Shown here piece by piece: positions 8,200-18,974 of a stretch of DNA of 32,669 nucleotides. The notes under the pieces are model-generated. The model made no database searches. It was not told where the DNA came from and saw only the letters and a list, made by a program, of their open reading frames with translations. The DNA is from Hydrogenophilales bacterium CG_4_10_14_3_um_filter_58_23 (GTDB taxonomy: Bacteria; Pseudomonadota; Gammaproteobacteria; Burkholderiales; Sulfuricellaceae): assembly GCA_002784065.1 (NCBI GenBank), contig PFJY01000009.1:1-32669 (forward strand), written 5' to 3'. Numbering within the stretch: the first letter of the stretch is position 1; the number at the start of each line of letters is the position of its first letter. The position numbers and the translations under genes are program-made.

Positions 8200-10920
8200 C
8201 TAGCTGAGCTTGCCATGACACTGCTTGTACTTCCTGCCCGAACCGCACGGGCAGGGATCGTTGCGTCCGACCTTGTCGCCAGGGCGGACGAAGGGGTGGC
8301 GCTCCTCTTCCTTTGCATCCTCGTCATCTCCTTCCAGCGCTTCGTCGAAATCAGCGTGGTGGTATTGGACATTGGAAGGCTGGGGCTGAGCTTCTACCGC
8401 TTCCACATCCTCTTCGCTGCGAATCTGCACGGTCAGCACGATCTGGGTGACCTCTCGCTTGATGCGGTCGAGCATGTCGGAGAACAGCTCGAATGCCTCG
8501 CGCTTGTATTCCTGCTTCGGGTTTTTCTGGGCGTAACCGCGCAGATGGATACCCTGCCGCAGATGATCCAGCGCCGCCAGATGCTCGCGCCAGTGAGTAT
8601 CCAGGCTTTGCAGCATCACGGCGCGTTCGAAGTGGTGCATGGTTTCGATGCCGACCGATTCCAGCTTTTGCTGGTACTGGGCGTTGGCTGCATCGATGAT
8701 GCGTTGGCGCAGGCCGTGTTCGTCCAGGCTGGATTCCTTCTCCAACCACTCCTTGATCGGCAAAGCCAGTTGCCATTCGGCGGTCAGCGATTTCTCCAGC
8801 CCCGCCACGTCCCACTGCTCTTCCATGCTCTCCGGCATGATGTACTGGCTGATGTGGTCGTTGACCACGTCCTCGCGCATCGCCTGGATGGTTTCGGAAA
8901 TATCCTCGGCCTCCAGCAACTCGTTGCGCTGGGTGTAGATCACCTTGCGCTGGTCGTTGGAGACATCGTCATACTCCAGCAACTGTTTGCGAATGTCGAA
9001 GTTGCGCGCCTCCACCTTGCGCTGGGCATTCTCGATGGCGCGAGTTACCCAGGGATGCTCGATCGCCTCGCCCTCCGGCATCTTCAGGCGATCCATGATG
9101 GCCGCCACGCGATCGGAAGCGAAGATGCGCAGCAACGGGTCTTCCAGTGACAGGTAAAAGCGGCTGGCGCCGGGGTCTCCTTGTCGCCCGGAACGGCCCC
9201 GCAACTGGTTATCCACCCGGCGCGACTCGTGGCGCTCGGTGCCGATGATGTGCAGGCCGCCCGCAACCAGTACCTGGTCATGCGCGGGTTGCCATTCACT
9301 CTTGATTGCGTCGTGACGCTTGATCTTTTCCTCTTCGCTCAGGCTCTCGTCGAGGCGAATCCGGTTGAGATCGCCTTCGATGCTGCCGCCCAGTACGATG
9401 TCGGTGCCTCGGCCCGCCATGTTGGTGGCGATGGTAATCGCGTTCGGCTGGCCCGCCTGCGCCACGATTTCGGCCTCGCGCGCATGCTGCTTGGCGTTCA
9501 ACACCTCGTGAGGCAGCTTCTCCTCGGCCAGCAGATTGGAAATGTATTCCGAGGTTTCGATCGAGGTCGTGCCGACCAAGACAGGCTGACCCCGGCTCTG
9601 GCATTCCTTGATGTCGTTGATCACCGCCTGGTATTTTTCTTTTGCGGTGCGGTAAACCTGATCCATGCGATCTTCGCGGATCATCGGTCGGTGGGGCGGA
9701 ATCACCACGGTTTCCAGCCCGTAGATCTGCTGGAATTCGTAAGCTTCGGTGTCGGCCGTGCCGGTCATGCCGGAGAGCTTCACATACATGCGGAAATAGT
9801 TCTGGAAGGTGATCGACGCCAGGGTCTGGTTTTCCTTCTGGATCGCCACGCCTTCCTTCGCTTCCACCGCCTGATGCAGGCCATCCGACCAGCGTCGCCC
9901 AGTCATCATGCGGCCGGTAAATTCGTCGACGATCACCACTTCACCGTTCTGCACCACATAGTGCTGATCGCGGTGGTACAGGGCATGGGCGCGCAGCGCG
10001 GCATACAGGTGATGCACCAAGCCGATATTGGCGGCGTCGTACAGGCTGGTGCCGGGCAGCAGCAGTCCCGCCTCGGCCAGCAACTGCTCCGCATGCTCGT
10101 GTCCTGCTTCGCTGAGCAGTACCTGATGCGATTTTTCATCGACACTGTAATCGCCCGGGCCGTCTTCTTTTTCCTGCTTGGTGAGCTTGGGCGGCAACTC
10201 GTTGATGCGGTAGTACAGATCGACGGTGTCCTCGGCCTGGCCGGAGATAATCAGCGGGGTGCGCGCCTCGTCGATCAGAATCGAATCCACCTCATCGACG
10301 ATCGCGTAATTCAGGCTGCGCTGCACCCGCTCTGCGGGCTGGTACACCATATTGTCGCGCAGGTAATCGAAGCCGAATTCGTTGTTGGTGCCGTAGGTGA
10401 TGTCGGCGGCGTAGGCGGCCTGTTTTTCCTCGTGGTCCATCTGCGACAGGTTGACACCGACGGTAAGCCCGAGGAAATTGTGGATGCGGCCCATCCACTC
10501 AGCATCGCGCTTGGCCAGATAGTCGTTCACCGTAATGACATGGACGCCCTTGCCGGACAACGCATTGAGATACGCGGGCAGGGTAGACACCAGGGTTTTG
10601 CCCTCGCCGGTGCGCATTTCGGCAATCTTGCCATAATGCAGCACCATGCCGCCAACCATCTGCACGTCGAAGTGGCGCATCTCGAGCACCCGCTTGCCCG
10701 CTTCGCGCACCACGGCGAAAGCCTCTGGCAGCAGCGCGTCCAGGGATTCCCCATTCTGGTAACGCTGCCTGAATTCATCCGTTTTGGCGCGCAACTCAAC
10801 ATCGGACAGAGGCGCGATTTTCGGCTCCAGCGCGTTGATGGCTAGCACCGCTTGCATGTATTGCTTGATTAGCCGATCGTTGCGGCTACCAAAGATTTTT
10901 CTGACCAGACGGGATATCAT
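8200..10920 (-). CDS. secA: Preprotein translocase ATPase SecA
   Basis: [48 protein letters not shown]-terminal zinc motif [20 protein letters not shown]. Confidence 0.98.
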   Translation of the reverse strand: MISRLVRKIFGSRNDRLIKQYMQAVLAINALEPKIAPLSDVELRAKTDEFRQRYQNGESLDALLPEAFAVVREAGKRVLEMRHFDVQMVGGMVLHYGKIAEMRTGEGKTLVSTLPAYLNALSGKGVHVITVNDYLAKRDAEWMGRIHNFLGLTVGVNLSQMDHEEKQAAYAADITYGTNNEFGFDYLRDNMVYQPAERVQRSLNYAIVDEVDSILIDEARTPLIISGQAEDTVDLYYRINELPPKLTKQEKEDGPGDYSVDEKSHQVLLSEAGHEHAEQLLAEAGLLLPGTSLYDAANIGLVHHLYAALRAHALYHRDQHYVVQNGEVVIVDEFTGRMMTGRRWSDGLHQAVEAKEGVAIQKENQTLASITFQNYFRMYVKLSGMTGTADTEAYEFQQIYGLETVVIPPHRPMIREDRMDQVYRTAKEKYQAVINDIKECQSRGQPVLVGTTSIETSEYISNLLAEEKLPHEVLNAKQHAREAEIVAQAGQPNAITIATNMAGRGTDIVLGGSIEGDLNRIRLDESLSEEEKIKRHDAIKSEWQPAHDQVLVAGGLHIIGTERHESRRVDNQLRGRSGRQGDPGASRFYLSLEDPLLRIFASDRVAAIMDRLKMPEGEAIEHPWVTRAIENAQRKVEARNFDIRKQLLEYDDVSNDQRKVIYTQRNELLEAEDISETIQAMREDVVNDHISQYIMPESMEEQWDVAGLEKSLTAEWQLALPIKEWLEKESSLDEHGLRQRIIDAANAQYQQKLESVGIETMHHFERAVMLQSLDTHWREHLAALDHLRQGIHLRGYAQKNPKQEYKREAFELFSDMLDRIKREVTQIVLTVQIRSEEDVEAVEAQPQPSNVQYHHADFDEALEGDDEDAKEEERHPFVRPGDKVGRNDPCPCGSGRKYKQCHGKLS

Positions 10921-10996
10921 GAATTTTTAGGAAGTAAAATAAACAAAAAAGCCAGCGCCGAGCTTAGCGATGGCCGTCACTCAAATAGGCACAAGA

Positions 10997-11911
10997 TCAG
11001 CTCTGTTGCAGGTAATGTTCCGGATTTTGCGGAGCGCCCCGGAGCCGCACCTCAAAGTGCAGGTGCGGCCCGGTGGAGCGGCCAGTTGTACCTACTTCGC
11101 CGATTTTTTGCCCTTTCATCACCACGTCACCCACCTTGGCCAGCACTTTTGAAGCATGTGCGTAACGGCTGATCAGCCCGTTGCCGTGATCGATCTCGAT
11201 CATATTACCATAGCCGGCATAAGTATCGGCATAAACCACGATGCCGCCCCCTGCCGCGTGGATAGCCGTGCCAGAATCAGCCACGAAATCCACGCCTTCG
11301 TGGAAGGCTTTCTGGCCGGTGAAAGGGTCGATGCGATAGCCGAAATTGGAAGAATACCAGCCGACGGAAACCGGGCGAGCCGAAGGCATGGCGACTTTCT
11401 TCGCCTGCTGCTGAACCAGCACCGACTCCATCAACCCGAGCTGGTCGGATCGATCATCGAGTTTTTTCATTAAGTCGTCGAGCTGATGGCCAAACTCGCT
11501 CAGGGTCATGTCGCGCGCCGGCAGGCTGGACTCCGCGCCGCCCTGGCCCGGCTTTTTGTCAAAATTGAATTCCTGTTTGCCCATGCCCGTCAGCGTCGCC
11601 AATCGCTCGCCCAGGGAGTCGAGGCGCAGCACCTGCGCCTGCATCTGGCCTAACTTCACCGCCATGGCGCTGAGATTCTCCCGCAAATAAACCTGGCTCT
11701 TAGCCGCCTCGGTGCGCTGCGCGCTTAACACCAGGGATTGCAGGTAGGGATGGGGAATGTCTGCGGCATGAAACAACAGCAGATAGGTGAAGGCCATGGC
11801 CAGCAACAGCGGAAAAGCCAAAAGCGCCATGCCCAAGGTCATCACCTGGGTATGGCTCAACGCCACGGTCTTTCCCTTTGCCAACTTACCGGAAACTAGA
11901 ATAATATTCAC
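10997..11911 (-). CDS. M23 family metallopeptidase (LytM/NlpD-like, membrane anchored)
   Basis: N-terminal TM segment; FGYRIDPFTGQKAFHEGVDFVADSGTAIHAAGGGIVVYA...GNMIEIDHGNGLISRYAH...GRSTGPHLHFEVR. GTG start at 11911 with gggagaa RBS. Confidence 0.9.
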   Translation of the reverse strand: MNIILVSGKLAKGKTVALSHTQVMTLGMALLAFPLLLAMAFTYLLLFHAADIPHPYLQSLVLSAQRTEAAKSQVYLRENLSAMAVKLGQMQAQVLRLDSLGERLATLTGMGKQEFNFDKKPGQGGAESSLPARDMTLSEFGHQLDDLMKKLDDRSDQLGLMESVLVQQQAKKVAMPSARPVSVGWYSSNFGYRIDPFTGQKAFHEGVDFVADSGTAIHAAGGGIVVYADTYAGYGNMIEIDHGNGLISRYAHASKVLAKVGDVVMKGQKIGEVGTTGRSTGPHLHFEVRLRGAPQNPEHYLQQS

Positions 11912-11935
11912 AGTTCTCCCTTTAGTTTGTTTTCT

Positions 11936-12370
11936 ATGTCCACCCATCCAGCACATTCATTCCTGAACGCCGCACCCAACCTGCAGGCGCTCCTTCAGCA
12001 AGCGCAAAAATTGCGGGTATTGCAGAAGGCCTGGGATGAAGTCGTGCCCAAACCGCTGGCCACGGCATCTAGTGTCGGCGCGGTCCGCCAGCAAACGCTG
12101 ATCGTCTTCGCGAGCAATGGCGCGGTTGCCGCCAAACTCAGGCAGCTCGCACCCAGCCTGCTGGAAAAAATTCAAAAACGGGGTGCTGAGGTTACTGCAA
12201 TTCGCGTGGACGTGCAAGTCGAGGTCTTGCCTTTAGACAAAAAACCGAAAGACCTGATGGTGAGCCATAATGCCTTGAACAGCCTGGAAAAACTGGAACA
12301 AAGCCTGGACGATTCGCCGCTGAAAAACGCCCTTCATGCCTTGATCCGGCGGCATTCCGCCTTGAAGTAG
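11936..12370 (+). CDS. DUF721 / DciA-like protein
   Basis: LLQQAQKLRVLQKAWDEVVPKPLATASSVGAVRQQTLIVFASNGAVAAKLRQLAPSLLEKI; located between secA/M23 and lpxC. TAG stop lies in a REP head. Confidence 0.75.
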   Translation: MSTHPAHSFLNAAPNLQALLQQAQKLRVLQKAWDEVVPKPLATASSVGAVRQQTLIVFASNGAVAAKLRQLAPSLLEKIQKRGAEVTAIRVDVQVEVLPLDKKPKDLMVSHNALNSLEKLEQSLDDSPLKNALHALIRRHSALK

Positions 12371-12442
12371 GGTGGGCACGTTTTTGTGCCCATGCGAGGA
12401 ACGGATGTATTCTGCGTGGGCACAAAAACGTGCCCACCCTAC
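12367..12442. repeat. Paired inverted REP-like element between convergent DUF721 gene and lpxC; likely bidirectional terminator
   Basis: gtagggtgggcacgtttttgtgccca (12367-12392) and its perfect reverse complement (12417-12442), 24-nt loop. Confidence 0.85.
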
Positions 12443-13353
12443 ACAGCCAGGCTGTTCAACCGCAGCAATGCGGCCGGCGCATCTTCCTGGCGCTCGAAAC
12501 TGACGAATTCCCACGCCTCAGCATCCGTCATCAGGCAGCGCAATAGACGGTTATTCATGGCGTGCCCGGATTTGTAGCCAGTAAATGCACCGATCAGCGG
12601 GTGGCCGAGCAGGTAAAGATCGCCGATGGCATCCAGCACCTTGTGCTTGACGAACTCATCCTCGTAGCGCAAGCCGTCACTGTTGAGAATGCGAAACTCG
12701 TCCATCACGATCGCGTTGTCGAGGCTGCCCCCCAGCGCCAGTCCCTGCGAGCGCATTGCCTCCACCTCATGCATGAAGCCGAAGGTGCGGGCGCGCGCAA
12801 TTTCCTTGATGTAGGAAGTATCGGCAAAATCCACCGTAACCGACTGGCCGGAATTGGACAATACCGGGTGATCGAAAGCGATGGTGAGGTTCACCCGGAA
12901 ACCCGGATGCGGATCGAAGCGCACCCATTTGTCGCCATCCCTGACCTCCACCGGTTTTTTGACGCGGATGAACTTCTTCGCTGCCGATTGCTCCTCGATA
13001 CCGGCGGATTGCAGCAGAAACACGAAAGGCGAGGCGCTGCCGTCCATGATCGGCACTTCCGGCGCGGACAGGTCGACATAGGCATTGTCGACACCCAAGC
13101 CGGCAAACGCAGACATCAGATGCTCGACGGTAGACACTTTGACGCCATCCCGCACCAGCGTCGAGGACAACCGGGTTTCTCCGACACTGTACGGCTCCGC
13201 CTTGATGTCCACCGGCTCAGCCAGATCGACGCGCCGAAACACGACACCAGTGTCGACCGCAGCCGGACGCAAGGTGAGGTACACCTTCTCGCCGGTATGC
13301 AGCCCCACCCCGGTGGCGCGTATGATATTTTTCAGTGTCCGCTGTCTAATCAC
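12439..13353 (-). CDS. lpxC: UDP-3-O-acyl-N-acetylglucosamine deacetylase
   Basis: [61 protein letters not shown] stop lies in the REP head. Confidence 0.97.
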   Translation of the reverse strand: MIRQRTLKNIIRATGVGLHTGEKVYLTLRPAAVDTGVVFRRVDLAEPVDIKAEPYSVGETRLSSTLVRDGVKVSTVEHLMSAFAGLGVDNAYVDLSAPEVPIMDGSASPFVFLLQSAGIEEQSAAKKFIRVKKPVEVRDGDKWVRFDPHPGFRVNLTIAFDHPVLSNSGQSVTVDFADTSYIKEIARARTFGFMHEVEAMRSQGLALGGSLDNAIVMDEFRILNSDGLRYEDEFVKHKVLDAIGDLYLLGHPLIGAFTGYKSGHAMNNRLLRCLMTDAEAWEFVSFERQEDAPAALLRLNSLAV

Positions 13354-13469
13354 GAGAATTTCCCATGAGCATCATGGTGTTGTCAGAGGCCGGCAGTTTA
13401 GCACGGCGAGCGTGGCAGGCCAACCCTCGCACCGAAACCGACACCCCTGGCAGCCATTCGACTCAGCCC

Positions 13470-13553
13470 GTAGGATGGGTTGAGGCGCTTGCGCCGATAC
13501 CCATCATTTTACGGTGATGATTGATGGGTATCGCTACGCTCCACCCATCCTAC
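13470..13553. repeat. Paired inverted REP-like element between ftsZ and lpxC
   Basis: Left arm gtaggatgggttgaggcgcttgcgccgatacccatc (13470-13505); right arm gatgggtatcgctacgctccacccatcctac (13523-13553). Confidence 0.85.
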
Positions 13554-13566
13554 CCCTCAACGCAGG

Positions 13567-14715
13567 TCAGTCAGCCTGTTTGCGCAGGAATGCCGGAATA
13601 TCGAGCAATTCCACGCCGGACTGCTTCATCGCCTCGACTTGCGCATCGCGCCGACGCCGCATCACTGCGGGCTGTTCCAGTTCGGAGTAATCCACCATCA
13701 TCGGCTCATTGTCGGTACCCGTCTTCACGATGCTTAACGGCTTGTTTTGTTGACGGTTGACTGGCGAACCCAGGCCGGTAGCCACCACTGTCACGCGTAA
13801 TTCGTTTCCCAGCGTGCTGTCGAGCACCGTACCGAAAATTACCGTTGCATCCTCGGCAGTGAAGCTGCGGATAGTGTTCATCACTTCGTAGACTTCCTCA
13901 AGATTCATGTCGTCGCTGGCGGTGATATTGACCAGCACGCCGCGCGCGCCGGACAGGTTGACATCTTCCAGCAGCGGACTGGCCACTGCCTGTTCCGCCG
14001 CCATCCGCGCGCGGTCGGCGCCGGACGCTTGGGCCGAACCCATCATCGCCATGCCCATCTCCGACATCACCGTGCGCACGTCGGCAAAGTCGACGTTGAT
14101 CAAGCCGGTACATTTGATCAGCTCGGCAATGCCCGCCACCGCGCCATGCAGCACACCATCCGCCGCCTTGAAGGCATCGCGAAAGCCGATCTTGCCGCCC
14201 AGCACTTCCATCAGCTTGTCGTTGGGTATCACGATCAGGGAATCAACATGTTGCGTCAGCGCCTCAATGCCTTCCATTGCCACTTTCATGCGCTTGCCTT
14301 CAAAACCGAACGGTTTGGTCACCACAGCCACGGTCAGGATACCCAGCTCCTTGGCTACTTCGGCTACCACCGGTGCGGCGCCGGTGCCTGTGCCGCCCCC
14401 CATGCCGGCGGTGATGAACAGCATGTCGGCGCCGTCGATCAGCTCGGCGATGCGCTCTCTATCCTCCAGCGCCGCTTCGCGCCCGACTGCGGGGTTGGCG
14501 CCCGCGCCCAACCCCTTGGTGATGGTCGAGCCCAGCTGCACGGTGGTACCAGCCTGATTGCGCTTGAGCGCCTGCGCATCGGTGTTGGCGCAGATAAATT
14601 CGACGCCGCCCAAGCCACTGGCGATCATGTGATCCACTGCATTGCCGCCGCAGCCGCCCACGCCGATCACCTTGATTACCGCTTCCTGTGTTTGTGTGTC
14701 CATGATCTCAAACAT
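13567..14715 (-). CDS. ftsZ: Cell division GTPase FtsZ
   Basis: [50 protein letters not shown]-terminal [11 protein letters not shown]. Confidence 0.98.
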   Translation of the reverse strand: MFEIMDTQTQEAVIKVIGVGGCGGNAVDHMIASGLGGVEFICANTDAQALKRNQAGTTVQLGSTITKGLGAGANPAVGREAALEDRERIAELIDGADMLFITAGMGGGTGTGAAPVVAEVAKELGILTVAVVTKPFGFEGKRMKVAMEGIEALTQHVDSLIVIPNDKLMEVLGGKIGFRDAFKAADGVLHGAVAGIAELIKCTGLINVDFADVRTVMSEMGMAMMGSAQASGADRARMAAEQAVASPLLEDVNLSGARGVLVNITASDDMNLEEVYEVMNTIRSFTAEDATVIFGTVLDSTLGNELRVTVVATGLGSPVNRQQNKPLSIVKTGTDNEPMMVDYSELEQPAVMRRRRDAQVEAMKQSGVELLDIPAFLRKQAD

Positions 14716-14769
14716 GCCTGTCTCCTTAATGTTGTTAACCCCAAAGTTTAAAACCCAAAAAATACCTGC

Positions 14770-16008
14770 TCAAAAATTCCCTTGAAACCAACTCTTCATC
14801 CGATTGAAAATTTGTGTCACCGAGCCGTTCTGCATCGTTGCCAGGTGATGGCGCTGGTGTTGTTCCATGCCCGCAAGCAGCAACCCCACGCCGGTGGCGA
14901 AGCGCGGATTGCGCACCACCTCGGCCAACCCGCCCACGTACTGTGGCATCCCCAGCCGCACCGGCATGTGGAACACCTCCTCGCCCAGCTCCGCCATCCC
15001 CTCCATGGCGCTGCTGCCGCCGGTGATGACGATGCCGGAAGAGAGCAGTTCCTCGAAACCGCTGCGGCGCAATTCTGCCTGCACCAGGCTGTACAGTTCC
15101 TCGACTCGCGGCTCGATCACTTCGGCCAGAGTCTGGCGCGACAGCTGCCGCGCTGGCCGGTCGCCAACACCGAGCACCTCGATCATTTGCTTCGCGTCGG
15201 CCAGCTGGCGCAGCGCGCAGCCGTATTTCACCTTCAGATCCTCGGCGTCCGCCGTCGGCGTCCTGAGCGCCATGGCCACATCGTTGGTGATCTGGTCGCC
15301 GGCGATCGGGATCACCGAGGTGTGGCGGATCGCGCCGCCGGTGAATACCGCGATGTCGGTGGTGCCGCCACCGATGTCCACCAGGCACACGCCCAAGTCT
15401 TTTTCGTCTTCCGACAATACCGCCATGCTGGATGCCAGTGGCTGCAGAATCAGGTCGCGCACTTCCAGCCCGCAGCGACGCACACACTTGATGATGTTCT
15501 GGGCCGCGCTGATCGCGCCGGTGACGATATGCACCTTGACCTCGAGCTTTACCCCGCTCATGCCGAGCGGCTCGCGCACGTCTTCCTGCCCGTCGATGAT
15601 GAATTCCTGTGTCAGGATGTGCAGCACCTGCTGGTCGGTCGGAATGACCACCGCACGCGCCGTTTCGATCACCCGGTCAACGTCGGTCTGGCCCACTTCC
15701 TTGTCCTTGATCGCCACCATGCCATGCGAGTTGAGACTCCTGATATGGCTGCCGGCGATGCCGGTGTAGACCTCGCGTATCTTGCAATCGGCCATCAGCT
15801 CGGCTTCCTCCAGCGCGCGCTGGATGGCGTTGACAGTAGACTCGATATTCACCACCACGCCCTTCTTCAAGCCGCGCGACGGCGTCTGCCCCATGCCGAT
15901 GATCTCCAGCCGCCCTTCCGGCAGGACCTCCGCGACGATGGCGACGATTTTCGAGGTGCCGATGTCCAGCCCCACGATCAGATTTTTTTGCTCTTTGGCC
16001 TTGCTCAT
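14770..16008 (-). CDS. ftsA: Cell division protein FtsA
   Basis: LIVGLDIGTSKIVAIVAEV, VDIGGGTTDIAVFTGGAIRHT, GIVITGGSSAMEG. Start MSKAKEQ at 16008. Confidence 0.97.
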   Translation of the reverse strand: MSKAKEQKNLIVGLDIGTSKIVAIVAEVLPEGRLEIIGMGQTPSRGLKKGVVVNIESTVNAIQRALEEAELMADCKIREVYTGIAGSHIRSLNSHGMVAIKDKEVGQTDVDRVIETARAVVIPTDQQVLHILTQEFIIDGQEDVREPLGMSGVKLEVKVHIVTGAISAAQNIIKCVRRCGLEVRDLILQPLASSMAVLSEDEKDLGVCLVDIGGGTTDIAVFTGGAIRHTSVIPIAGDQITNDVAMALRTPTADAEDLKVKYGCALRQLADAKQMIEVLGVGDRPARQLSRQTLAEVIEPRVEELYSLVQAELRRSGFEELLSSGIVITGGSSAMEGMAELGEEVFHMPVRLGMPQYVGGLAEVVRNPRFATGVGLLLAGMEQHQRHHLATMQNGSVTQIFNRMKSWFQGNF

Positions 16009-16032
16009 CCCTTGTCTCCCTTCTCCCACCGG

Positions 16033-16842
16033 TCAGGCGGCAGTTGCCAGAATATTGACATCACGTCGCCACCCGACCTTTTTCTTCGAATTTCCCTGCC
16101 CCGGCCTTGCTGCCGGCTGCGCCTTCTTTGCTGCCTTCTCGGCAATCTCCGGGTAGCGAACCGCAAACCCGTTGGGGTAGCGTAAGTCGGCGTAAGCCAC
16201 CGAATGCGGGAGTTTGGCGACACTCTGGCCGTATACCCCGACGAATTTCTCCAAACGCTCGCGCACCTTGTCCCTGCCCAATTCCACTACCAGTCCATTA
16301 TTCAGCTGGAGCTGCAACGCACGGCGGTCTGACAGGGTCATACGAGTCAGAGCCAGGTTGAACGGCTTGAGCAACCGGCTGAATTCCTCATAATGCCCAG
16401 TCACTTCCCTGGTCGCGCCTTCCGGGCCGTTGAACTCAGGCAGCACCGCATTCGTGGCCGCCCTGAATGGCTCGCCGTGGGTGTTGACCAATGCCGAACT
16501 GCCCCAGCGAGCCAGTACCACGTGCTCCTCGATCGCCACTTCCAGCCGGTCCGGCCAGCGCCGCCTCACGTTCACGTTACGCACCCAGGGCAGCTTCTCG
16601 AACGCCGTGCGGGTGCGGTTCAGATCGAGGGTAAAAAAGTTTCCCCTCATCTCGCGTGCCACGATGAACTGCACCTGCTCGCGGTTGACGTGCTGCAACT
16701 CTCCCTCGACGTCTACCTTGCGCAGTGGAAACACCGGCAGATGCACCGCCAGGAACAGCACGGCGTATACCAGCAGCACTGCCGCCAGTGCGTAAAGCGT
16801 GTTTGCCAGCCACAAGGTCATCTGCGTTTTATCCCAAATCAA
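16033..16842 (-). CDS. ftsQ: Cell division protein FtsQ
   Basis: N-terminal TM, POTRA-like FPLRKVDVEGELQHVNREQVQFIV, position between ddl and ftsA. Start is TTG 16842 or ATG 16823. Confidence 0.9.
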   Translation of the reverse strand: MIWDKTQMTLWLANTLYALAAVLLVYAVLFLAVHLPVFPLRKVDVEGELQHVNREQVQFIVAREMRGNFFTLDLNRTRTAFEKLPWVRNVNVRRRWPDRLEVAIEEHVVLARWGSSALVNTHGEPFRAATNAVLPEFNGPEGATREVTGHYEEFSRLLKPFNLALTRMTLSDRRALQLQLNNGLVVELGRDKVRERLEKFVGVYGQSVAKLPHSVAYADLRYPNGFAVRYPEIAEKAAKKAQPAARPGQGNSKKKVGWRRDVNILATAA

Positions 16843-16865
16843 AACAAGCCCCTTTTACCACTGTC

Positions 16866-16954
16866 CCTTCCCCCTCCCAGGGGGAAGGTTAGGATGTCCG
16901 AGCCCCAAACGAAACTTCCCACCCCCACTCTAGCCTCCCCCTAAAAGGGGGAGG
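16866..16954. repeat. Two G/C-run hairpins in ftsQ-ddl spacer
   Basis: ccttcccccT-ccc-Agggggaagg (16866-16888) and cctccccctaaaagggggagg (16934-16954). Confidence 0.7.
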
Positions 16955-16961
16955 GAATGTG

Positions 16962-17882
16962 CTACTCCGCCCGCGCCAATCCAAGAACCCTGACCACCAA
17001 ATCTTCAAAGCTCAGGCCCGCTGCCCGCGCCGCCATCGGCACCAGGCTATGGTCGGTCATTCCGGGCGAGGTGTTGGCTTCCAGCAAGTAAGGCTTACCC
17101 GCCGCATCGAGCAGGAAATCCACCCGCCCCCAACCGGCGCCGCCGAGCACCGCGTAGCCCCGCTTTGCCAGGCGCTGAATTTCGCTCTCCTGTTCCGCTG
17201 ACAGCCCGCACGGACAAAGGTAGCGGGTATCGTCGCGCAGGTATTTCGCCGCGTAATCGTAGAACTCGTTGGCCGGCTCGATCTTGATCACCGGCAGCGC
17301 CTCGCCACCGAGAATCGCGGCGGTGTATTCGCCGCCACCGACGAACTGTTCGGCAATCACCAGATCGTCGTAGCGCGCCGCCAGTTCGTAAGCGGCGCGC
17401 AGATCTGCGGCTGCCTTCACCTTACTGATGCCGACACTGGAACCTTCGTTAGCCGGCTTGACGAACAACGGCAAGCCGATGCGCGCGGCAACCGCCGCAA
17501 AATCGCTGCCGGAATCGAGCAACTCGTAGGCGGGAACCGGCAACCCAGCCGCCTGCCACACCAGCTTGCTGCGCCATTTGTCCATCGCCAGGGCAGAGGC
17601 CAGCACGCCGCTGCCGGTGTAGGGAATGTCCAACAGAGCCAGCGCGCCCTGCACCGTGCCGTCCTCGCCCTGGCCGCCGTGCAGGGTGATAAAGACCCGC
17701 TGGTAGCCATCCCGCTTTAGCTCGCCCAACTCCCGCTCGGCCGGGTCGAACGCATGGGCATCGACGCCGCTGCGCTTGAGCGCCGCCAGCACCGCATTGC
17801 CGCTCTTCAGCGACACCTCGCGCTCGGCGGAGCTCCCGCCCAGCAGCACTGCGACTTTTCCGAAATTGTGTGTTTGCATCAT
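16962..17882 (-). CDS. ddl: D-alanine-D-alanine ligase
   Basis: [81 protein letters not shown] at 17882 or 17879. Confidence 0.97.
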   Translation of the reverse strand: MMQTHNFGKVAVLLGGSSAEREVSLKSGNAVLAALKRSGVDAHAFDPAERELGELKRDGYQRVFITLHGGQGEDGTVQGALALLDIPYTGSGVLASALAMDKWRSKLVWQAAGLPVPAYELLDSGSDFAAVAARIGLPLFVKPANEGSSVGISKVKAAADLRAAYELAARYDDLVIAEQFVGGGEYTAAILGGEALPVIKIEPANEFYDYAAKYLRDDTRYLCPCGLSAEQESEIQRLAKRGYAVLGGAGWGRVDFLLDAAGKPYLLEANTSPGMTDHSLVPMAARAAGLSFEDLVVRVLGLARAE

Positions 17883-17909
17883 TCGAAAACCTTTTCTTTA
17901 CCGCAAAAT

Positions 17910-18029
17910 GTAGGTTGGGTTAGCGGCTTCATCGCGTAACCCAACAAACCTAAAACATCAAAACCCATATTTAAGGAAGCTTGGGTTTGTTGGGTTACGG
18001 CGCAAAAAACCGCGCCTAACCCAACCTAC
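17910..18029. repeat. Paired inverted REP-like element between murB and ddl
   Basis: gtaggttgggttagcggcttcatcgcgtaacccaacaaacc (from 17910) and inverted gggtttgttgggttacggcgcaaaaaaccgcgcctaacccaacctac (to 18029). Confidence 0.85.
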
Positions 18030-18043
18030 ATGAATTCTGTGGT

Positions 18044-18973
18044 TCACGTTTTTTCTCCGATTACCCGCACTTCCGTGACCAGTTCCACGCCGTGCTGCTC
18101 CTTGACCGTTTGACGCACCTTGGCGATCAGCGCCTCGATGTCCGCCGCCGTGGCTCCGCCGGCGTTGACGATGAAATTGGCGTGCTTGGGCGACACCATC
18201 GCTCCGCCGACCGTCGTTCCCTTCAGGCCGCACGCCTCGATCAGGCGCGCCGCGTGATCGCCCGCCGGGTTGCGGAACACCGAGCCGGCATTGGGCTGGC
18301 CAATCGGCTGGCTCGTCACCCGCTTCTCCAGCAAGTCCTTGATCTTTTGCCGCGACACTTCGCCGTTGCCGGGCTTGAAGGCGAACCAGGCGGCGACGAA
18401 CCATTCGCTGGCTATCCCCGCCTTGAGCGCCACGTGGCGGTAGCCGATGTCGAAATCCTGCGGCAGGCGGCGGCGCAACTCGCCGAAACTGTCGATGGTC
18501 AGGACTTCGGTCACGTGTTGCCAGGTCTCGGCGCCGTAACAGCCGGCGTTCATCGCCAGCGCGCCACCCACGGTGCCGGGAATGCCGGCGAGAAACTCGG
18601 CGCCCTCGAAACCGTTCAGAGCGGCAAAACGCGCCACCTTGGGGCTGGCCACGCCCGCCTCGGCGTAAACACCGGCCAGTGCGCCCGGCTTTCCGTGCCA
18701 CAGCGCGATTTGGTTGAGCGCACCGTGCAGCAGCACCACCGTGCCACGCACCCCGCCGTCGCGCACCAGCAAATTGCTGCCCAAGCCGATGAAGTGCACC
18801 GGCTCGTCGGCCGCCAGCCCCTGCAAAAACCGCGACAAATCGGCGATATCCGCCGGAATGTAAAACCGTTCTGCCGGCCCACCGACGCGCCAGCTGGTGT
18901 GCTTGCTCATCGGCTCGTTGCGGCGCAAAACGCCGCGCAGTCCGTAGGATGGGTGGAGCGTAGCGATACCCAT
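18044..18973 (-). CDS. murB: UDP-N-acetylenolpyruvoylglucosamine reductase
   Basis: LRGVLRRNEPMSKHTSWRVGGPAERFYIP, GLGSNLLVRDGG, IPGTVGGALAMNAGCYG, GSVFRNPAGDHAARLIE. ATG 18973 overlaps murC TGA (TGATG). First ten codons are REP sequence. Confidence 0.95.
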   Translation of the reverse strand: MGIATLHPSYGLRGVLRRNEPMSKHTSWRVGGPAERFYIPADIADLSRFLQGLAADEPVHFIGLGSNLLVRDGGVRGTVVLLHGALNQIALWHGKPGALAGVYAEAGVASPKVARFAALNGFEGAEFLAGIPGTVGGALAMNAGCYGAETWQHVTEVLTIDSFGELRRRLPQDFDIGYRHVALKAGIASEWFVAAWFAFKPGNGEVSRQKIKDLLEKRVTSQPIGQPNAGSVFRNPAGDHAARLIEACGLKGTTVGGAMVSPKHANFIVNAGGATAADIEALIAKVRQTVKEQHGVELVTEVRVIGEKT

Positions 18974-18974
18974 C
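18944..18974 (-). repeat. Single REP-like element overlapping murC stop and murB 5' coding end
   Basis: Plus-strand gtaggatgggtggagcgtagcgatacccatc, 31-bp exact match to 5784-5814 and to the reverse complement of 13523-13553. Confidence 0.87.

Noticed and set aside
9181-10845. 554-aa plus-strand ORF antisense to secA
   Set aside because: Lies wholly opposite an unambiguous SecA frame; low-complexity H/Q/R-rich translation typical of shadow ORFs in GC-rich DNA; no recognisable domain.
14735-15487. 250-aa minus-strand ORF in an alternative frame of ftsA
   Set aside because: Arg/Gly-rich frame-shifted reading of FtsA, no independent start signal or motif.
14782-16185. 467-aa plus-strand ORF antisense to ftsA
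   Set aside because: Shadow ORF opposite FtsA; histidine/arginine-rich with no domain motifs.
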